Of a DNA stretch of 64,000 nt, positions 50,243 through 59,258 are shown piece by piece. Position 1 is the first letter of the stretch. Every line of letters begins with the position of its first letter. Made by a program: the position numbers and the translations under genes. Origin of the DNA: Marinococcus halotolerans DSM 16375 (GTDB taxonomy: Bacteria; Bacillota; Bacilli; Bacillales; Marinococcaceae); contig NZ_ATVM01000006.1 in NCBI RefSeq assembly GCF_000420725.1, forward strand, positions 62,001 through 126,000, given 5' to 3'. The notes beneath the pieces were generated by a model. It had not been told where the DNA came from and searched no databases. It was given only the letters and a program-made list of their open reading frames with translations.

Positions 50243-51247
50243 CTATACGTCTGAACGTTCAGGCGGAGCATAAATATTTAATTGATTGTCCTGAAGCGAA
50301 GGAACGTGTTTAGCGAGAATATCTTCAATATGCTCCATTTCCTCCTGATCAAGTATCCAGCCGTCGACGCCCTCGGCTTCCTTGATCTGTTCCGGGGTCC
50401 GTGCTCCCCAGAGGCACATGCTGATGCCGGGATTTTCAAGCGTCCATCGTGCTGCAAGCTGGGCGATCGTTTTGTTTCGCTCGTGAGCAAACTCCTGCAG
50501 CTCTCTGACTGCTGCCAAATAGTAGTTTCTGCTGTTGTTCTGGTACAAGGGCAGACTCGCGCGAATGTCTTCATCAGTAAACGTGCTTTGGGCATCCACC
50601 TTGCCGGTCAGAAGACTGTGGGCGAACGTGCCCCAGGTAATGCCGGCAATATGATTACGCTCTGCATATTCAAACCATGGCTTTAGTTCCCGCTGGAACA
50701 TATTGTACTGATTCTGCGTGGTATGCAGCGGAACGTACCGGCGTAATTCCTCCATCTCGTCCGGAGTGAAATTACTTACACCAACAGCGCGTATTTTTCC
50801 TTTTTCATAAAGCCTGTTCATTATTTCTCCCATTTGTTCCATGCCGGTTTCGTGGTCCGGCCAGTGAATTTGATATAAATCCAAATAATCCGTGTTCAAA
50901 CGACGCAGCGTGTTATCTATTTCCGTTTCTACTTTATCCGGGCGCATGTCCCGGAAAAGCTCTTTATCTTCATTCCAGTTAACGCCGGGTTTGCCAAACA
51001 ATTGTACCTGGTCCCTTGCGATACCGGCCTGTCTTAATGCTTTGCCGATAAACGCTTCGGAGTTTCCGAGCCCGTAATCCGGTGCTGTATCAATCGTCGT
51101 AATCCCTGAATCGATCGCCTGCCGGACCGTTTTCACTGCGGCATCCTCGTCCGGCTCATTCTGCCACATTACGCCTCCCATTGCCCATGTGCCTAAGCCT
51201 ACGCGGGACACTTCTATATCTGTTTCTCCTAATAAAATTCGTTCCAT
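50243..51247 (-). CDS. aldo/keto reductase
   Basis: A 334-residue NADPH-dependent (beta/alpha)8 reductase. The tetrad is visible: Asp53 and Tyr58 in TIDTAPDYGLGNSE, Lys86 in LFGKPG and the His of YQIHWPD. GVSNFTPDEM is a family landmark. The substrate could be sugars or aldehydes. GGGGGA precedes the ATG. It forms its own unit. Confidence 0.93.
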   Translation of the reverse strand: MERILLGETDIEVSRVGLGTWAMGGVMWQNEPDEDAAVKTVRQAIDSGITTIDTAPDYGLGNSEAFIGKALRQAGIARDQVQLFGKPGVNWNEDKELFRDMRPDKVETEIDNTLRRLNTDYLDLYQIHWPDHETGMEQMGEIMNRLYEKGKIRAVGVSNFTPDEMEELRRYVPLHTTQNQYNMFQRELKPWFEYAERNHIAGITWGTFAHSLLTGKVDAQSTFTDEDIRASLPLYQNNSRNYYLAAVRELQEFAHERNKTIAQLAARWTLENPGISMCLWGARTPEQIKEAEGVDGWILDQEEMEHIEDILAKHVPSLQDNQLNIYAPPERSDV

Positions 51248-51343
51248 TAATTATTTCCCCCACTCGGGTTGTATTTAATATTAGCTTTTACCCATGCAGA
51301 AGAATGATTCAAACAAAGAATAATGTCATAAGGGAATGTTGGT

Positions 51344-51377
51344 AAAAAAGTCTCCCACCGGCCAGGCCAGGGGAGAC
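51344..51377 (-). terminator. intrinsic terminator of the hemolysin III gene
   Basis: On the minus strand GTCTCCC pairs with GGGAGAC and is followed by TTTTTT. Confidence 0.85.
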
Positions 51378-51390
51378 GAAGGAGGATTAA

Positions 51391-52038
51391 TTATAAAGGG
51401 ATGATATAAAAAAACACGGCAAAGAAATGGGCGGCGGAGCCGGCGAGGACAAAAAAGTGCCAGACGGCGTGATGGTAGGGAAAGCTCCGCCACATATAGA
51501 AGATGGTGCCGGCGGTGTACAATACGCCTCCAATAACTAGCAGCAGCAGGCCGCCGGTGGGCAGAGCGCTTACAAGCGCCGGCCAGGCAATAATAATGAT
51601 CCAGCCCATGCCAATGTAAAAAACAGTCGACAAAATACGAAACCGTTTAGTGAAGAATGCTTTAAAAATAATGCCGATGACAGCAATGCCCCAGACAATG
51701 CTGAATAAAACCCAACTCAAGGTGCCGTGGAGGGCATGAAACAGAAACGGAGTGTATGTGCCGGCGATGAACAGGTAAATGGCAGAGTGGTCAAAGACTT
51801 CAAATAAATCCTTCAGTCTGCCCGGTGAAAAGCTGTGAAGCAGGGTGGAGCATACGTAGGAGAGAAGCATGGACGTGCCGAAAATAGAAACGCTGACCAC
51901 ATGGAGGGCTGAAGCATTCATGGAAGCGAAAACAATCATAATAATAAGCGCAGCAGCGCTCAGCAAAGCGCCGATGCCGTGCGTGACTGCGTTAGCGAAT
52001 TCCTCCCGTTTGGTGAATGTATGGGTTTGATCCTGCAT
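51391..52038 (-). CDS. hemolysin III/PAQR-family membrane protein (TrhA-like)
   Basis: A 215-residue protein with seven membrane helices. The family features are EFANAVTHGIGALLS near the N terminus, FDHSAIYLFIAGTYTPF in the middle and a C-terminal VWHFFVLAGSAAHFFAV, with histidines that may bind metal. Bacterial members (TrhA) take part in membrane energetics or lipid homeostasis; a true hemolysin role is doubtful. The ATG at 52038 follows AAGGCGG; longer in-frame starts have no site. Confidence 0.9.
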   Translation of the reverse strand: MQDQTHTFTKREEFANAVTHGIGALLSAAALIIMIVFASMNASALHVVSVSIFGTSMLLSYVCSTLLHSFSPGRLKDLFEVFDHSAIYLFIAGTYTPFLFHALHGTLSWVLFSIVWGIAVIGIIFKAFFTKRFRILSTVFYIGMGWIIIIAWPALVSALPTGGLLLLVIGGVLYTAGTIFYMWRSFPYHHAVWHFFVLAGSAAHFFAVFFYIIPL

Positions 52039-52193
52039 ACGCCGCCTTCTTTCATTAACAATAGTTTCTTCATTATAACTTATTTTTAGCAGAGTTTCGA
52101 ACAGGCATAAATGGCTGTGGGTTTGTTTGCCGGATGGAATGGGGCGGGTATGAGAACTCAGAGTGGATTTAACCAAGGAAGGAAGGGACTATA

Positions 52194-53210
52194 ATGAAAG
52201 CAATAGGGTTTAAAAAACATCTTCCCATTGAAGAAGAGGCAAGCTTTGAAATGTTTGATATCGCCAAATCTGAACCGAAGGGCCGGGATCTGCTTGTGCG
52301 TGTGCAGGCGGTCTCTGTAAATCCGGTGGACACAAAAATCCGTGGAGGAAATGAAGGAACGGAAGAAGCAGAGCCGCAGATTCTCGGCTTTGACGCAGCT
52401 GGTGTCGTGGAATCGGTGGGCGAAGAGGCGTCGCTGTTCCAGCCTGGTGATGAAGTATATTATGCTGGAAGCAATCTGCGGCCCGGATCCAATCAGGAAT
52501 ATCAGCTGGTGGATGAACGGGTAGTGGGAAGACGGCCTGTGCAGCTTTCAATGGCTGAAAGTGCTGCGATGCCTTTAACCGCTGTTACTGCGTACGAAGC
52601 GTTGTTCGACCGGATTGGAATTGTACCGGAGCGGGACCGCGGCGCGTCCGTACTCGTGTTAAACGGTGCAGGCGGCGTTGGTTCCATTGCGATTCAGCTC
52701 GCTAAATGGGCCGGTCTTGACGTAGTGGCGACGGCTTCGCGTGAAGAAACAACTGCCTGTTGTGAACAGATGGGGGCAGATAAAGTGATTAACCACCATC
52801 AGCCTCTGTTCAAGCAGCTTCAGGATGCAGGCTACGAAGGGGTTGACTATATTCTCTGCTTTACCGATACGGCCCAGCACTGGTCGGGAATGGTCGAGTG
52901 CATTCGTCCACAGGGAACCATTTGTTCTATTGTAGAAACAGAGGAGTCGCTTCCGTTAACCGACCTGCAGGCAAAAAGCGCTGCCTTTATGTGGGAGTTT
53001 ATGTTTACGCGGCCGATGTATCAGACAGAGGATATGATCCGCCAGCACGTTATTCTGGGGGAACTGGCTGACCTGTTTGACCAGTCGACCATCAAACCGA
53101 CGGTGACAGAGACGCTGACACCGCTGAACGCCGAACAGATGAAAGAAGCGCACCGGCGGGTGGAATCAGGTAAAACGATCGGGAAAATTGTTCTTGAACA
53201 CTGGGAGTAA
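52194..53210 (+). CDS. zinc-binding-type medium-chain dehydrogenase (quinone-oxidoreductase-like)
   Basis: A 338-residue MDR protein. The N-terminal substrate domain contains LGFDAAGVVESVG, and the nucleotide-binding motif is LNGAGGVGSIAIQLA. The zinc-ligand cysteines of classical alcohol dehydrogenases are not evident, so it is more like an NADPH:quinone or enone reductase. GAAGGAAGG precedes the ATG. It is bounded by a very strong terminator. Confidence 0.88.
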   Translation: MKAIGFKKHLPIEEEASFEMFDIAKSEPKGRDLLVRVQAVSVNPVDTKIRGGNEGTEEAEPQILGFDAAGVVESVGEEASLFQPGDEVYYAGSNLRPGSNQEYQLVDERVVGRRPVQLSMAESAAMPLTAVTAYEALFDRIGIVPERDRGASVLVLNGAGGVGSIAIQLAKWAGLDVVATASREETTACCEQMGADKVINHHQPLFKQLQDAGYEGVDYILCFTDTAQHWSGMVECIRPQGTICSIVETEESLPLTDLQAKSAAFMWEFMFTRPMYQTEDMIRQHVILGELADLFDQSTIKPTVTETLTPLNAEQMKEAHRRVESGKTIGKIVLEHWE

Positions 53211-53215
53211 ATGAA

Positions 53216-53255
53216 AAACGCACCGCAGCCGGAGCCGGCTGCGGTGCTCTTTTTT
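53216..53255 (+). terminator. intrinsic terminator, near-bidirectional
   Basis: GCACCGCAGCCGG pairs perfectly with CCGGCTGCGGTGC and is followed by TTTTTT, 5 bases after the dehydrogenase stop and just beyond the convergent SSS gene. Confidence 0.93.
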
Positions 53256-53259
53256 GAGA

Positions 53260-54846
53260 TCAGGAAGCGACTCCGAGAGGAGAAAAGATTACATAAAGGA
53301 TACCGATACCGATAACGAGGCCGGCTGCCGCCGGCTTGGCGTATTTCCACGGCACCATATCCACAGGCGCTTCATTTTTGAATTCGAAAGGCTCCTCCAT
53401 CGGTTTAAATTTCCCGACAACAAGCATGACAATAACGCTGAGGGGAAACAGCACACTCAGTACATAAAGGAAATTGAGCTCTCCGATAAAGACCTTGCTT
53501 GCACCGTACAAAATGATGTGCACCGGCACAGCGACCTTTGCGGCAAACGGCGACACTTTTTTTGTGTAAAAGCCAACGACCATAATGGCAAGCACGGGTA
53601 TGTTGAAGAAGCCAAACATCTCCTGCAGATAATTGTATAGCCCGGACGGGGCAAACAAAATAAAGGGTGAAATAAAGATGGATACAATAGCGACAACCAT
53701 TGCAAACCTTCGTCCGGCACGAACGAGAGCTGTTTCATCGGCATCCGGATGAAACAACGGTTTATACAAATCAAGCGTAAACAGCGTAATGACGCTGTTG
53801 ATGCCTCCGTTAAACGAACTCAGGACCGCGCCAAACAAAATAGCTGCGAACACACCGGTCAGTACCGGCGGCAGCAGGTCGGTCACAAGCGTCGGGTAGG
53901 CGGCGTCCCCGTTTGCGAGGCTGTTGCCGTACAAATGATAGGCTATCACGCCCGGGAGCACGAGGTAAAAGGCGCCAAACAGCTTAAATAAGGCAGTAAT
54001 CATGACACCCTTCTGGCCTTCTTTTAAATTACGTGCTGCGAGCGGGCGCTGAACGATGGCCTGGTTGATACAAAAATAAAAAAGGTTGTTAAACAAAAGC
54101 CCCATAAATATCGTCGGCCAGGGCACCTGGGCGTCATTGCTGCCGTCGATGGCATTTAACTTGTCTGTATGCTCTGAGGTGAGCGTCCCTACGCCGTCAA
54201 ACATATTGCCGTTACCGAGCGCGATGAGCCCGAGTACAAGAATAAGCAGACCGCCGGCAATTAATCCGACCCCGTACAGCGAGTCAGCAGAGGCGATAGC
54301 CTTCAGGCCGCCAAACACTATATAAAGCATGCCGACAAGCCCGATACCGGCAGAAACAATTAAGACGGTAAAAAACTGACTCGTGCCGAGCACACTCGAA
54401 ATATCAAATATCTGATCGAGCACGAGAGAGCCGGAATACAGCACTGTCGGCAGGAATGAAGACGCAAATCCAAGCAGCATAAGTAACGAAACAATCTGCC
54501 TTGTCCTCTGGTCATAGCGTTTTTCAAGAAATTCGGTAACGGTAGTTACTCCCACCCGTAAGTATTTAGGTAAAAACATAAATGCCATAAAAATGAGCGC
54601 AATGGGCGTGGTAACCTCCCAGGCCATTGAAGCCATCGAGCCGGTGTATGTCTGTCCGCTCAGTCCGACAAGCTGCTCGGTGGAGAGATTGGCAAGGAGG
54701 GTGGATGAACCGATGGTGAGCGCCATCAGACTGCGGCCGCCGAGAAAGTACCCCTCCTGGCTCTGCATATTAATGTTTTTCGTCCGGTAAGCGGCGTAGC
54801 CGGCAATAGCAATGGTAATAAGTATGAATGTAAAAAGTGAAAACAT
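53260..54846 (-). CDS. solute:sodium symporter (SSS family), SglT-like
   Basis: A 528-residue carrier with about 14 helices. GYFLGGRSLMALTIGSSTLL and the segment VFGGLKAIASADSLYGVG resemble sugar-type SSS transporters (SGLT/vSGLT); a polar loop near residues 225-245 includes DGSNDAQVP. GAAAGAAGGGA precedes the ATG. Import of a sugar or polyol with Na+ is likely. It lies beyond the main sugar operons and has no catabolic partner next to it. Confidence 0.88.
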   Translation of the reverse strand: MFSLFTFILITIAIAGYAAYRTKNINMQSQEGYFLGGRSLMALTIGSSTLLANLSTEQLVGLSGQTYTGSMASMAWEVTTPIALIFMAFMFLPKYLRVGVTTVTEFLEKRYDQRTRQIVSLLMLLGFASSFLPTVLYSGSLVLDQIFDISSVLGTSQFFTVLIVSAGIGLVGMLYIVFGGLKAIASADSLYGVGLIAGGLLILVLGLIALGNGNMFDGVGTLTSEHTDKLNAIDGSNDAQVPWPTIFMGLLFNNLFYFCINQAIVQRPLAARNLKEGQKGVMITALFKLFGAFYLVLPGVIAYHLYGNSLANGDAAYPTLVTDLLPPVLTGVFAAILFGAVLSSFNGGINSVITLFTLDLYKPLFHPDADETALVRAGRRFAMVVAIVSIFISPFILFAPSGLYNYLQEMFGFFNIPVLAIMVVGFYTKKVSPFAAKVAVPVHIILYGASKVFIGELNFLYVLSVLFPLSVIVMLVVGKFKPMEEPFEFKNEAPVDMVPWKYAKPAAAGLVIGIGILYVIFSPLGVAS

Positions 54847-55188
54847 GATGTCCCTTCTTTCCTGCTGTAAAAGTATGTCGAAACGTTTTGAACAACGTGC
54901 ACGAAAAAAGGTTTACCCCTGCTGATTTCCGCGCAAACCCCCGATAAAAGCGAATTGTATAAAAAACATCATAAAGATGGTTTTCTAATATAAATATAAA
55001 AGTTGATAAATAGGAAATGATAACCCTTACATGATGAAAATAAAAAAATCAATAGAAAAAATGTGACAAATTTGTGTCGTAAGCGTTTTACAGTCTAGAC
55101 GTATAACAGGCCAGCCTATAGAATAAGAACTCGTTGTGGGATAAATGAGATGAAAAAATATTAATCAATATATCAAGGAGGGATAACA
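54847..55188. other. divergent intergenic region, 342 bases
   Basis: The AT-rich interval between the SSS and MFS genes holds the promoters of both. A 10-base palindrome ACAAATTTGT lies at 55066-55075, and two incomplete cre-like sequences occur near 54876 and 55080, neither good enough to call. I see no gene or terminator. Confidence 0.5.
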
Positions 55189-56406
55189 ATGATCGTACGC
55201 AATGGCCAAACGTTCCGCCCAATGGTGATGATTGCCATGTTTATGATTTCTACGTTCGCTATCGGTACTACTGAATATGTCGCCATGGGGATTTTATCGA
55301 ATGTCTCTGACTCCTTTGGCATCACGATTTCTGCCGCGGGTCTGATTGTCAGCATGTATGCGCTCGGCGTTGCCGTGCTCTCGCCAATTGCCATATCTCT
55401 TTTGGTGAAATTTCCAAGGAAGTATGTATTAATCGGTTTGATGCTGCTGTTTATCGGTTCCAGCGTGGCCAGCGCCCTGGCGCCAAACTATACGGTACTG
55501 CTGTGGGCACGCGTCTTTTCTGCATTGATGCACGGGCCGTTCTTTGCCATTGCGATGGTTATGGCAAGCGAGGTTGTCCCTCCATCGAAAAAATCCGGAG
55601 CGGTGGCTGCCATTAACGGCGGACTGACGATTTCCTTAATGATCGGGGTGCCGTTCGGTGCCTATATCGGAGATTTGTTTGACTGGCGCATCGTATTTGC
55701 CGGCATCGCTGGACTCGGTATTATCAGTCTGCTCGGGATCATCTTCTATGTACCAAACATGAATGCTGAAGAACCAACGTCCATGAGAAAAGAGCTCGGC
55801 GTTTTTAAAAGAAAACAGGTATTGTTTGCGCTCGCTATTACAGTGTTCGGCTATTCAGGCGTTTTCACTGCCTACACGTATATTGAGCCTCTGCTTCAGG
55901 ATATAACAGGCTTTGGTCCGGCAGGTATAACGCTTTCCCTCTTTTTGTTCGGTGTCGGAGGCGTGCTTGGGAACATGCTGTCCGGGCGTCTGAACGCAGA
56001 GTCTCTGCTGAAGCCATTGATGGTCGTAATGGCTTCCCTGACCGTCATTCTGTCGACGCTCACCTTAACAAGCACGATCGCATGGCTTGCACCGGTGTCA
56101 GTGCTCCTGCTTGGTATGGGCGCCTTTGGTACCGTGCCTATTCTGCAGACAACAGTTATCCGGGCAGCGGAGGGAGCGCCTTCGATCGCAAGTGCTTCCG
56201 CAGTCTCTGCCTTTAACCTGGCGAATGCCTTTGGGGCCTGGGTCGGCGGTATGGTGATCAGTCTTGGACTGAGCCTGCCGCTGATCGGCATGGCCGGCGC
56301 TGTTATTACGCTCTTAGGTCTCATGCTTTCGTGGCTGTCGTTTCGCTCCAGCGAAAAAGAAACGCAGGAAGAAAGACAGGGAGTCCCGGCCACAGATTCC
56401 TACTAG
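55189..56406 (+). CDS. MFS transporter, DHA1 type (PbuE/AraJ-like)
   Basis: A 405-residue drug/metabolite efflux-type carrier with 12 helices. FAIGTTEYVAMGILSNVSDSF and ALMHGPFFAIAMVMASEVVP are typical of the AraJ/PbuE/YdhP branch, exporting sugars, purines or drugs. AAGGAGGGA precedes the ATG. A bidirectional terminator follows. The substrate is not predictable. Confidence 0.88.
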   Translation: MIVRNGQTFRPMVMIAMFMISTFAIGTTEYVAMGILSNVSDSFGITISAAGLIVSMYALGVAVLSPIAISLLVKFPRKYVLIGLMLLFIGSSVASALAPNYTVLLWARVFSALMHGPFFAIAMVMASEVVPPSKKSGAVAAINGGLTISLMIGVPFGAYIGDLFDWRIVFAGIAGLGIISLLGIIFYVPNMNAEEPTSMRKELGVFKRKQVLFALAITVFGYSGVFTAYTYIEPLLQDITGFGPAGITLSLFLFGVGGVLGNMLSGRLNAESLLKPLMVVMASLTVILSTLTLTSTIAWLAPVSVLLLGMGAFGTVPILQTTVIRAAEGAPSIASASAVSAFNLANAFGAWVGGMVISLGLSLPLIGMAGAVITLLGLMLSWLSFRSSEKETQEERQGVPATDSY

Positions 56407-56413
56407 AAAAACG

Positions 56414-56453
56414 AAAAAATCCGCACGCTCGGGAACGAGCATGCGGATTTTTT
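56414..56453. terminator. bidirectional terminator
   Basis: AAAAAATCCGCA..GCTCG pairs with CGAGC..TGCGGATTTTTT around GGAA, between the MFS gene and the convergent flavin-dependent oxidoreductase gene. Confidence 0.92.
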
Positions 56454-56456
56454 CAT

Positions 56457-57455
56457 TTAAAGATTGGCGGCAATATCGGCGGCGTATTGGAAAGATTTCT
56501 TTTTTGCTTCAAAATCATAAATGTTGGTAATGCCCATCAGTTCATCGAGCTCAAGCTTATCCCGCAGTTCACGCAGCTGTTTCTGTACGGTGGCCGGGGA
56601 GCCAATAACAGCTCGCCGCCGATTTTCCTGAGCTTTTTCCCGTTCTTCCTGTGTCCAGGAGTCGGGATTTACGCTCTCCGGGGCAGGTACTTTCGTATTG
56701 GCGCCTTTTTCGACATTTAACAGCCACTGATCCTGGCTGAGCGCCAGAAAATCCGCCTCTTCGTCAGTAGCCGCGCATACAATAAATACGCAGGCAGCGG
56801 TCACCGGCTGGGGCTGCCGGCTGCTTGGCACAAAGGAAGAGTGGTATTTATGGACTGCCTCTATGCCCTGGTCCGGACTGATAAACTGGCCGAACATGAA
56901 GCCGGCACTTTGCTTTCCGGCATCCCGGGCCCCGCGTTCGGACAAGCCAAGTACCCAGGTTTCAGGCAGGGATCTGCTCATCGGGGAGGCTTTAATTGAG
57001 GCATAAGGGTGATCGCCGGGCAGGGAGCGGTCAATAAACCCCTGAACCTCCTGAAGAAGGCGGGGGAAGGCGGACATGCTCTTTTTATTGCCGTCTGTCA
57101 AGGCTTCCCGGATCGTGTTGCCTCCGCCGGGTGATCTTCCGATGCCAAGGTCGATCCGGCCGGGAAATAAAGCTTCAAGCACTTTAAAGTTTTCGGCTAC
57201 CTTGTACGGGCTGTACTGCGGCAGCAGGACGCCTCCCGAGCCAATACGGATACTTGTAGTGACACTTGCCAGGTGGGACATTAGAATTTCCGGCGATGAG
57301 CCGGCCAGGCCGCTGGTGCTGTGGTGCTCGGCTACCCAAAAACGGTGAAAGCCCCATTTCTCTGCCATTTGAACGAGTTCACGGGTGTGTTCGAAGGCTT
57401 TTTCGGGAGTCTCACCTTCTGCAATCGGTGACTGATCAAGAATACTGATATTCAT
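56457..57455 (-). CDS. LLM-class flavin-dependent oxidoreductase (luciferase-like)
   Basis: A 332-residue TIM-barrel flavoprotein of the luciferase-like monooxygenase family (YceB/YvbT-like). FWVAEHHSTSGLAGSSPEI, GGVLLPQYSPYKVAE and IDLGIGRSPGG are diagnostic. It uses reduced FMN to oxygenate an unknown small molecule. GGAGGAA precedes the ATG. The gene is divergent from the hypothetical protein at 57551. Confidence 0.92.
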   Translation of the reverse strand: MNISILDQSPIAEGETPEKAFEHTRELVQMAEKWGFHRFWVAEHHSTSGLAGSSPEILMSHLASVTTSIRIGSGGVLLPQYSPYKVAENFKVLEALFPGRIDLGIGRSPGGGNTIREALTDGNKKSMSAFPRLLQEVQGFIDRSLPGDHPYASIKASPMSRSLPETWVLGLSERGARDAGKQSAGFMFGQFISPDQGIEAVHKYHSSFVPSSRQPQPVTAACVFIVCAATDEEADFLALSQDQWLLNVEKGANTKVPAPESVNPDSWTQEEREKAQENRRRAVIGSPATVQKQLRELRDKLELDELMGITNIYDFEAKKKSFQYAADIAANL

Positions 57456-57550
57456 GCGCGTTCCTCCAACTAAACAGAATGCTTTTCTATGCTAGTCCAG
57501 TGTAAAAGAAAAACGAAAAAATCTACAGTAAATGAAATGGGGGGAGATCA

Positions 57551-58450
57551 ATGAACACAGAATCGCTGCATCGTTGGATATATCAGATGTACGACATAGA
57601 AGCAGCTTCGCTCGGGCGATGCGGAGCCAAAAGCTTCAGCATACGGGACGGGGAGGGCCTGGAATGGCTGCTTGTGACCGGGGAGCCTGTGCTGCCGGAG
57701 GGCGAGACGGCCCGGTGGCTTGAAGCTGAGAGTGATATCAGCATAAAAAAAACAGTAGAGGGAGATAAACTGGCGGACGCCGGGGAGAGAGGCCTGGCCT
57801 ATATGTATGAGAAGAAATCGGGAAACCATGGGAGCGCCCGCATGGAAGAATCAGACTACCGGCAGCTTGGTGCCTCACTGGCAGTAAAGCACCGCAGCTG
57901 GCATGAGAAATTGCCGATGAACGATAAAGAAAGCCTCTCGCTGGCAGAGCACACTGTACAGGCAGAATACCGGCAGATGCACATGCTGCTTCCGAAAGGC
58001 CAGACGGTTATCCGACAAAGCATCGAAGCCCTGTTTCCTGTAGTGCAGCGTGCGGTCCGCGGGCCGGACGGCACAGGTTTTGTTTTCAGGGAAATGAATT
58101 GGAAGCAGGGCGGTCCGGGAGAAGGTTTGCTGTTTCCGGGAGCGATGCCGGGGGTTCATGTAAGCTTATATGATCTTGCGGCGCTATTGCGGAGCATTCT
58201 GCTGGCCTTTTCCGGCGAAGGGGATTACCAGCCCTTTGCCCGAATGGTTTTTAATGAACTCCTCGCCGGCTATGACAGCGTACAGAGCATACCGCTGCCT
58301 TCGCTGCAGCAGTTTGCGAATATTTTGGAATGGCACGACCTGTATCAATATGCTCTTCTTTGGCAAAAAGCTGGCACATCTGCCGAAGCGGCGGTCAGAG
58401 TGAGGGAACAGCTCCGGCTTGAGCACCGGCTTCCGTTGCTCGAAATTTAA
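57551..58450 (+). CDS. uncharacterised protein, weakly kinase-like
   Basis: A 299-residue soluble protein. The last 130 residues, with LYDLAALLRSILLAFSGEGD and repeated helices, are reminiscent of the helical lobe of aminoglycoside-phosphotransferase-like proteins, but no HGD or DFD catalytic motifs are seen; it is therefore either unrelated or a degenerate member. GGGGGGAGATCA precedes the ATG. It runs convergent with the GbsR-type gene, 8 bases apart. Function unknown. Confidence 0.65.
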   Translation: MNTESLHRWIYQMYDIEAASLGRCGAKSFSIRDGEGLEWLLVTGEPVLPEGETARWLEAESDISIKKTVEGDKLADAGERGLAYMYEKKSGNHGSARMEESDYRQLGASLAVKHRSWHEKLPMNDKESLSLAEHTVQAEYRQMHMLLPKGQTVIRQSIEALFPVVQRAVRGPDGTGFVFREMNWKQGGPGEGLLFPGAMPGVHVSLYDLAALLRSILLAFSGEGDYQPFARMVFNELLAGYDSVQSIPLPSLQQFANILEWHDLYQYALLWQKAGTSAEAAVRVREQLRLEHRLPLLEI

Positions 58451-58458
58451 AACAGCAC

Positions 58459-59001
58459 TTACTTCGGGGGGATCATCGCAAAAATTTCACCGCTTTCAAA
58501 AATACGGATCACTTCATCGAGCCATTCATAATAACCTAGCGCATAATTGACTTTTTCAAGATCATGATGAAGTACGTCGATAAGATAGGGATCCTCCGCT
58601 TCCTCCAAAAACGCTTCAAATTCCTCTTTGGCGCGGCGGGCCGCTTTCTGATTATTGTCCGCCGCCTCCCGCCACCGGTTCACAAAGACGGAGGTGAACG
58701 ATTGATACCAGTCATCGTGGGACTGGTACAAATCCTTCCGGACCCCTTTTTCCCACACCCGTTCGACCATATCTGCATCCATGAGGGCCCGTATTCCTGT
58801 ACTCATACTCATTTTACTCATGCCGAGTGCTTCGCTCATATCATCGAGTGTCATGGGACGCTCGGCAAACAAAACGGTGCCGTACAGGCGTCCATTCGTA
58901 TCGGAAACGCCGTATAAGCCCATGTTCTGGGCAATTGTGGCAATGAACTGGTGTCTCGCTTCGTCCAGCTTGTCCTGAATGTTTTTTTGTTCCCTTTCCA
59001 T
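58459..59001 (-). CDS. GbsR/MarR-family transcriptional regulator
   Basis: A 180-residue winged-helix protein of the GbsR family. The DNA-binding part spans about residues 30-100 (MTLDDMSEALGMSKMSMSTG is the recognition region), followed by a helical dimerisation part. GbsR and OpcR regulate betaine synthesis or betaine uptake in B. subtilis. It is divergent from an OpuA operon, so it most likely controls that operon and itself. AAAGGGGG precedes the ATG. Confidence 0.88.
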   Translation of the reverse strand: MEREQKNIQDKLDEARHQFIATIAQNMGLYGVSDTNGRLYGTVLFAERPMTLDDMSEALGMSKMSMSTGIRALMDADMVERVWEKGVRKDLYQSHDDWYQSFTSVFVNRWREAADNNQKAARRAKEEFEAFLEEAEDPYLIDVLHHDLEKVNYALGYYEWLDEVIRIFESGEIFAMIPPK

Positions 59002-59024
59002 ACGGGGCCCCCTTTTTGCATGTA

Positions 59025-59053
59025 TGTTTAAAGTTTAGCAAACTGCTGAACAA
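59025..59053 (-). promoter_or_regulatory. promoter and putative operator of the GbsR-type gene
   Basis: On the minus strand TTGTTC and TAAACA are 17 bases apart. The spacer contains the inverted repeat AGTTT-AGC-AAACT (59032-59044), which shares AAGTTTNGYAA with the opuAA operator candidate, consistent with autoregulation. Confidence 0.45.
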
Positions 59054-59169
59054 TAAAAAAATTGAATATTCGATCGTTAGACCTTTTAAACAGCAGATAA
59101 TGATAGATATAAGTATATAATGTATGTACAGTATATACTTTACGGCTAAAACAGCCCCATATGGCATGA

Positions 59170-59206
59170 TAAAAGTTTTGTAACTTTTAGCCTAATAATA
59201 TATAGT
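59170..59206 (+). promoter_or_regulatory. promoter and putative operator of opuA
   Basis: An inverted repeat TAAAAGTT-TTGT-AACTTTTA (59170-59189) overlaps a -35 (TTGTAA, 59179-59184) placed 16 bases before TATAGT (59201-59206). A repressor bound there would block the promoter; the divergent GbsR-type protein is the obvious candidate. Confidence 0.5.
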
Positions 59207-59258
59207 GAAAGAGTGATAACAAATATAGAGACAGACATAGTAAACGAGGTGTGAAACG

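Noticed and set aside
54872-54890. cre-like sequence CGAAACGTTTTG before the SSS gene
   Set aside because: At least two conserved positions differ, so it was not called.
55072-55095. cre-like sequence GTAAGCGTTTTAC before the MFS gene
   Set aside because: Spacing of the half-sites is off by one and the outer consensus bases do not match.
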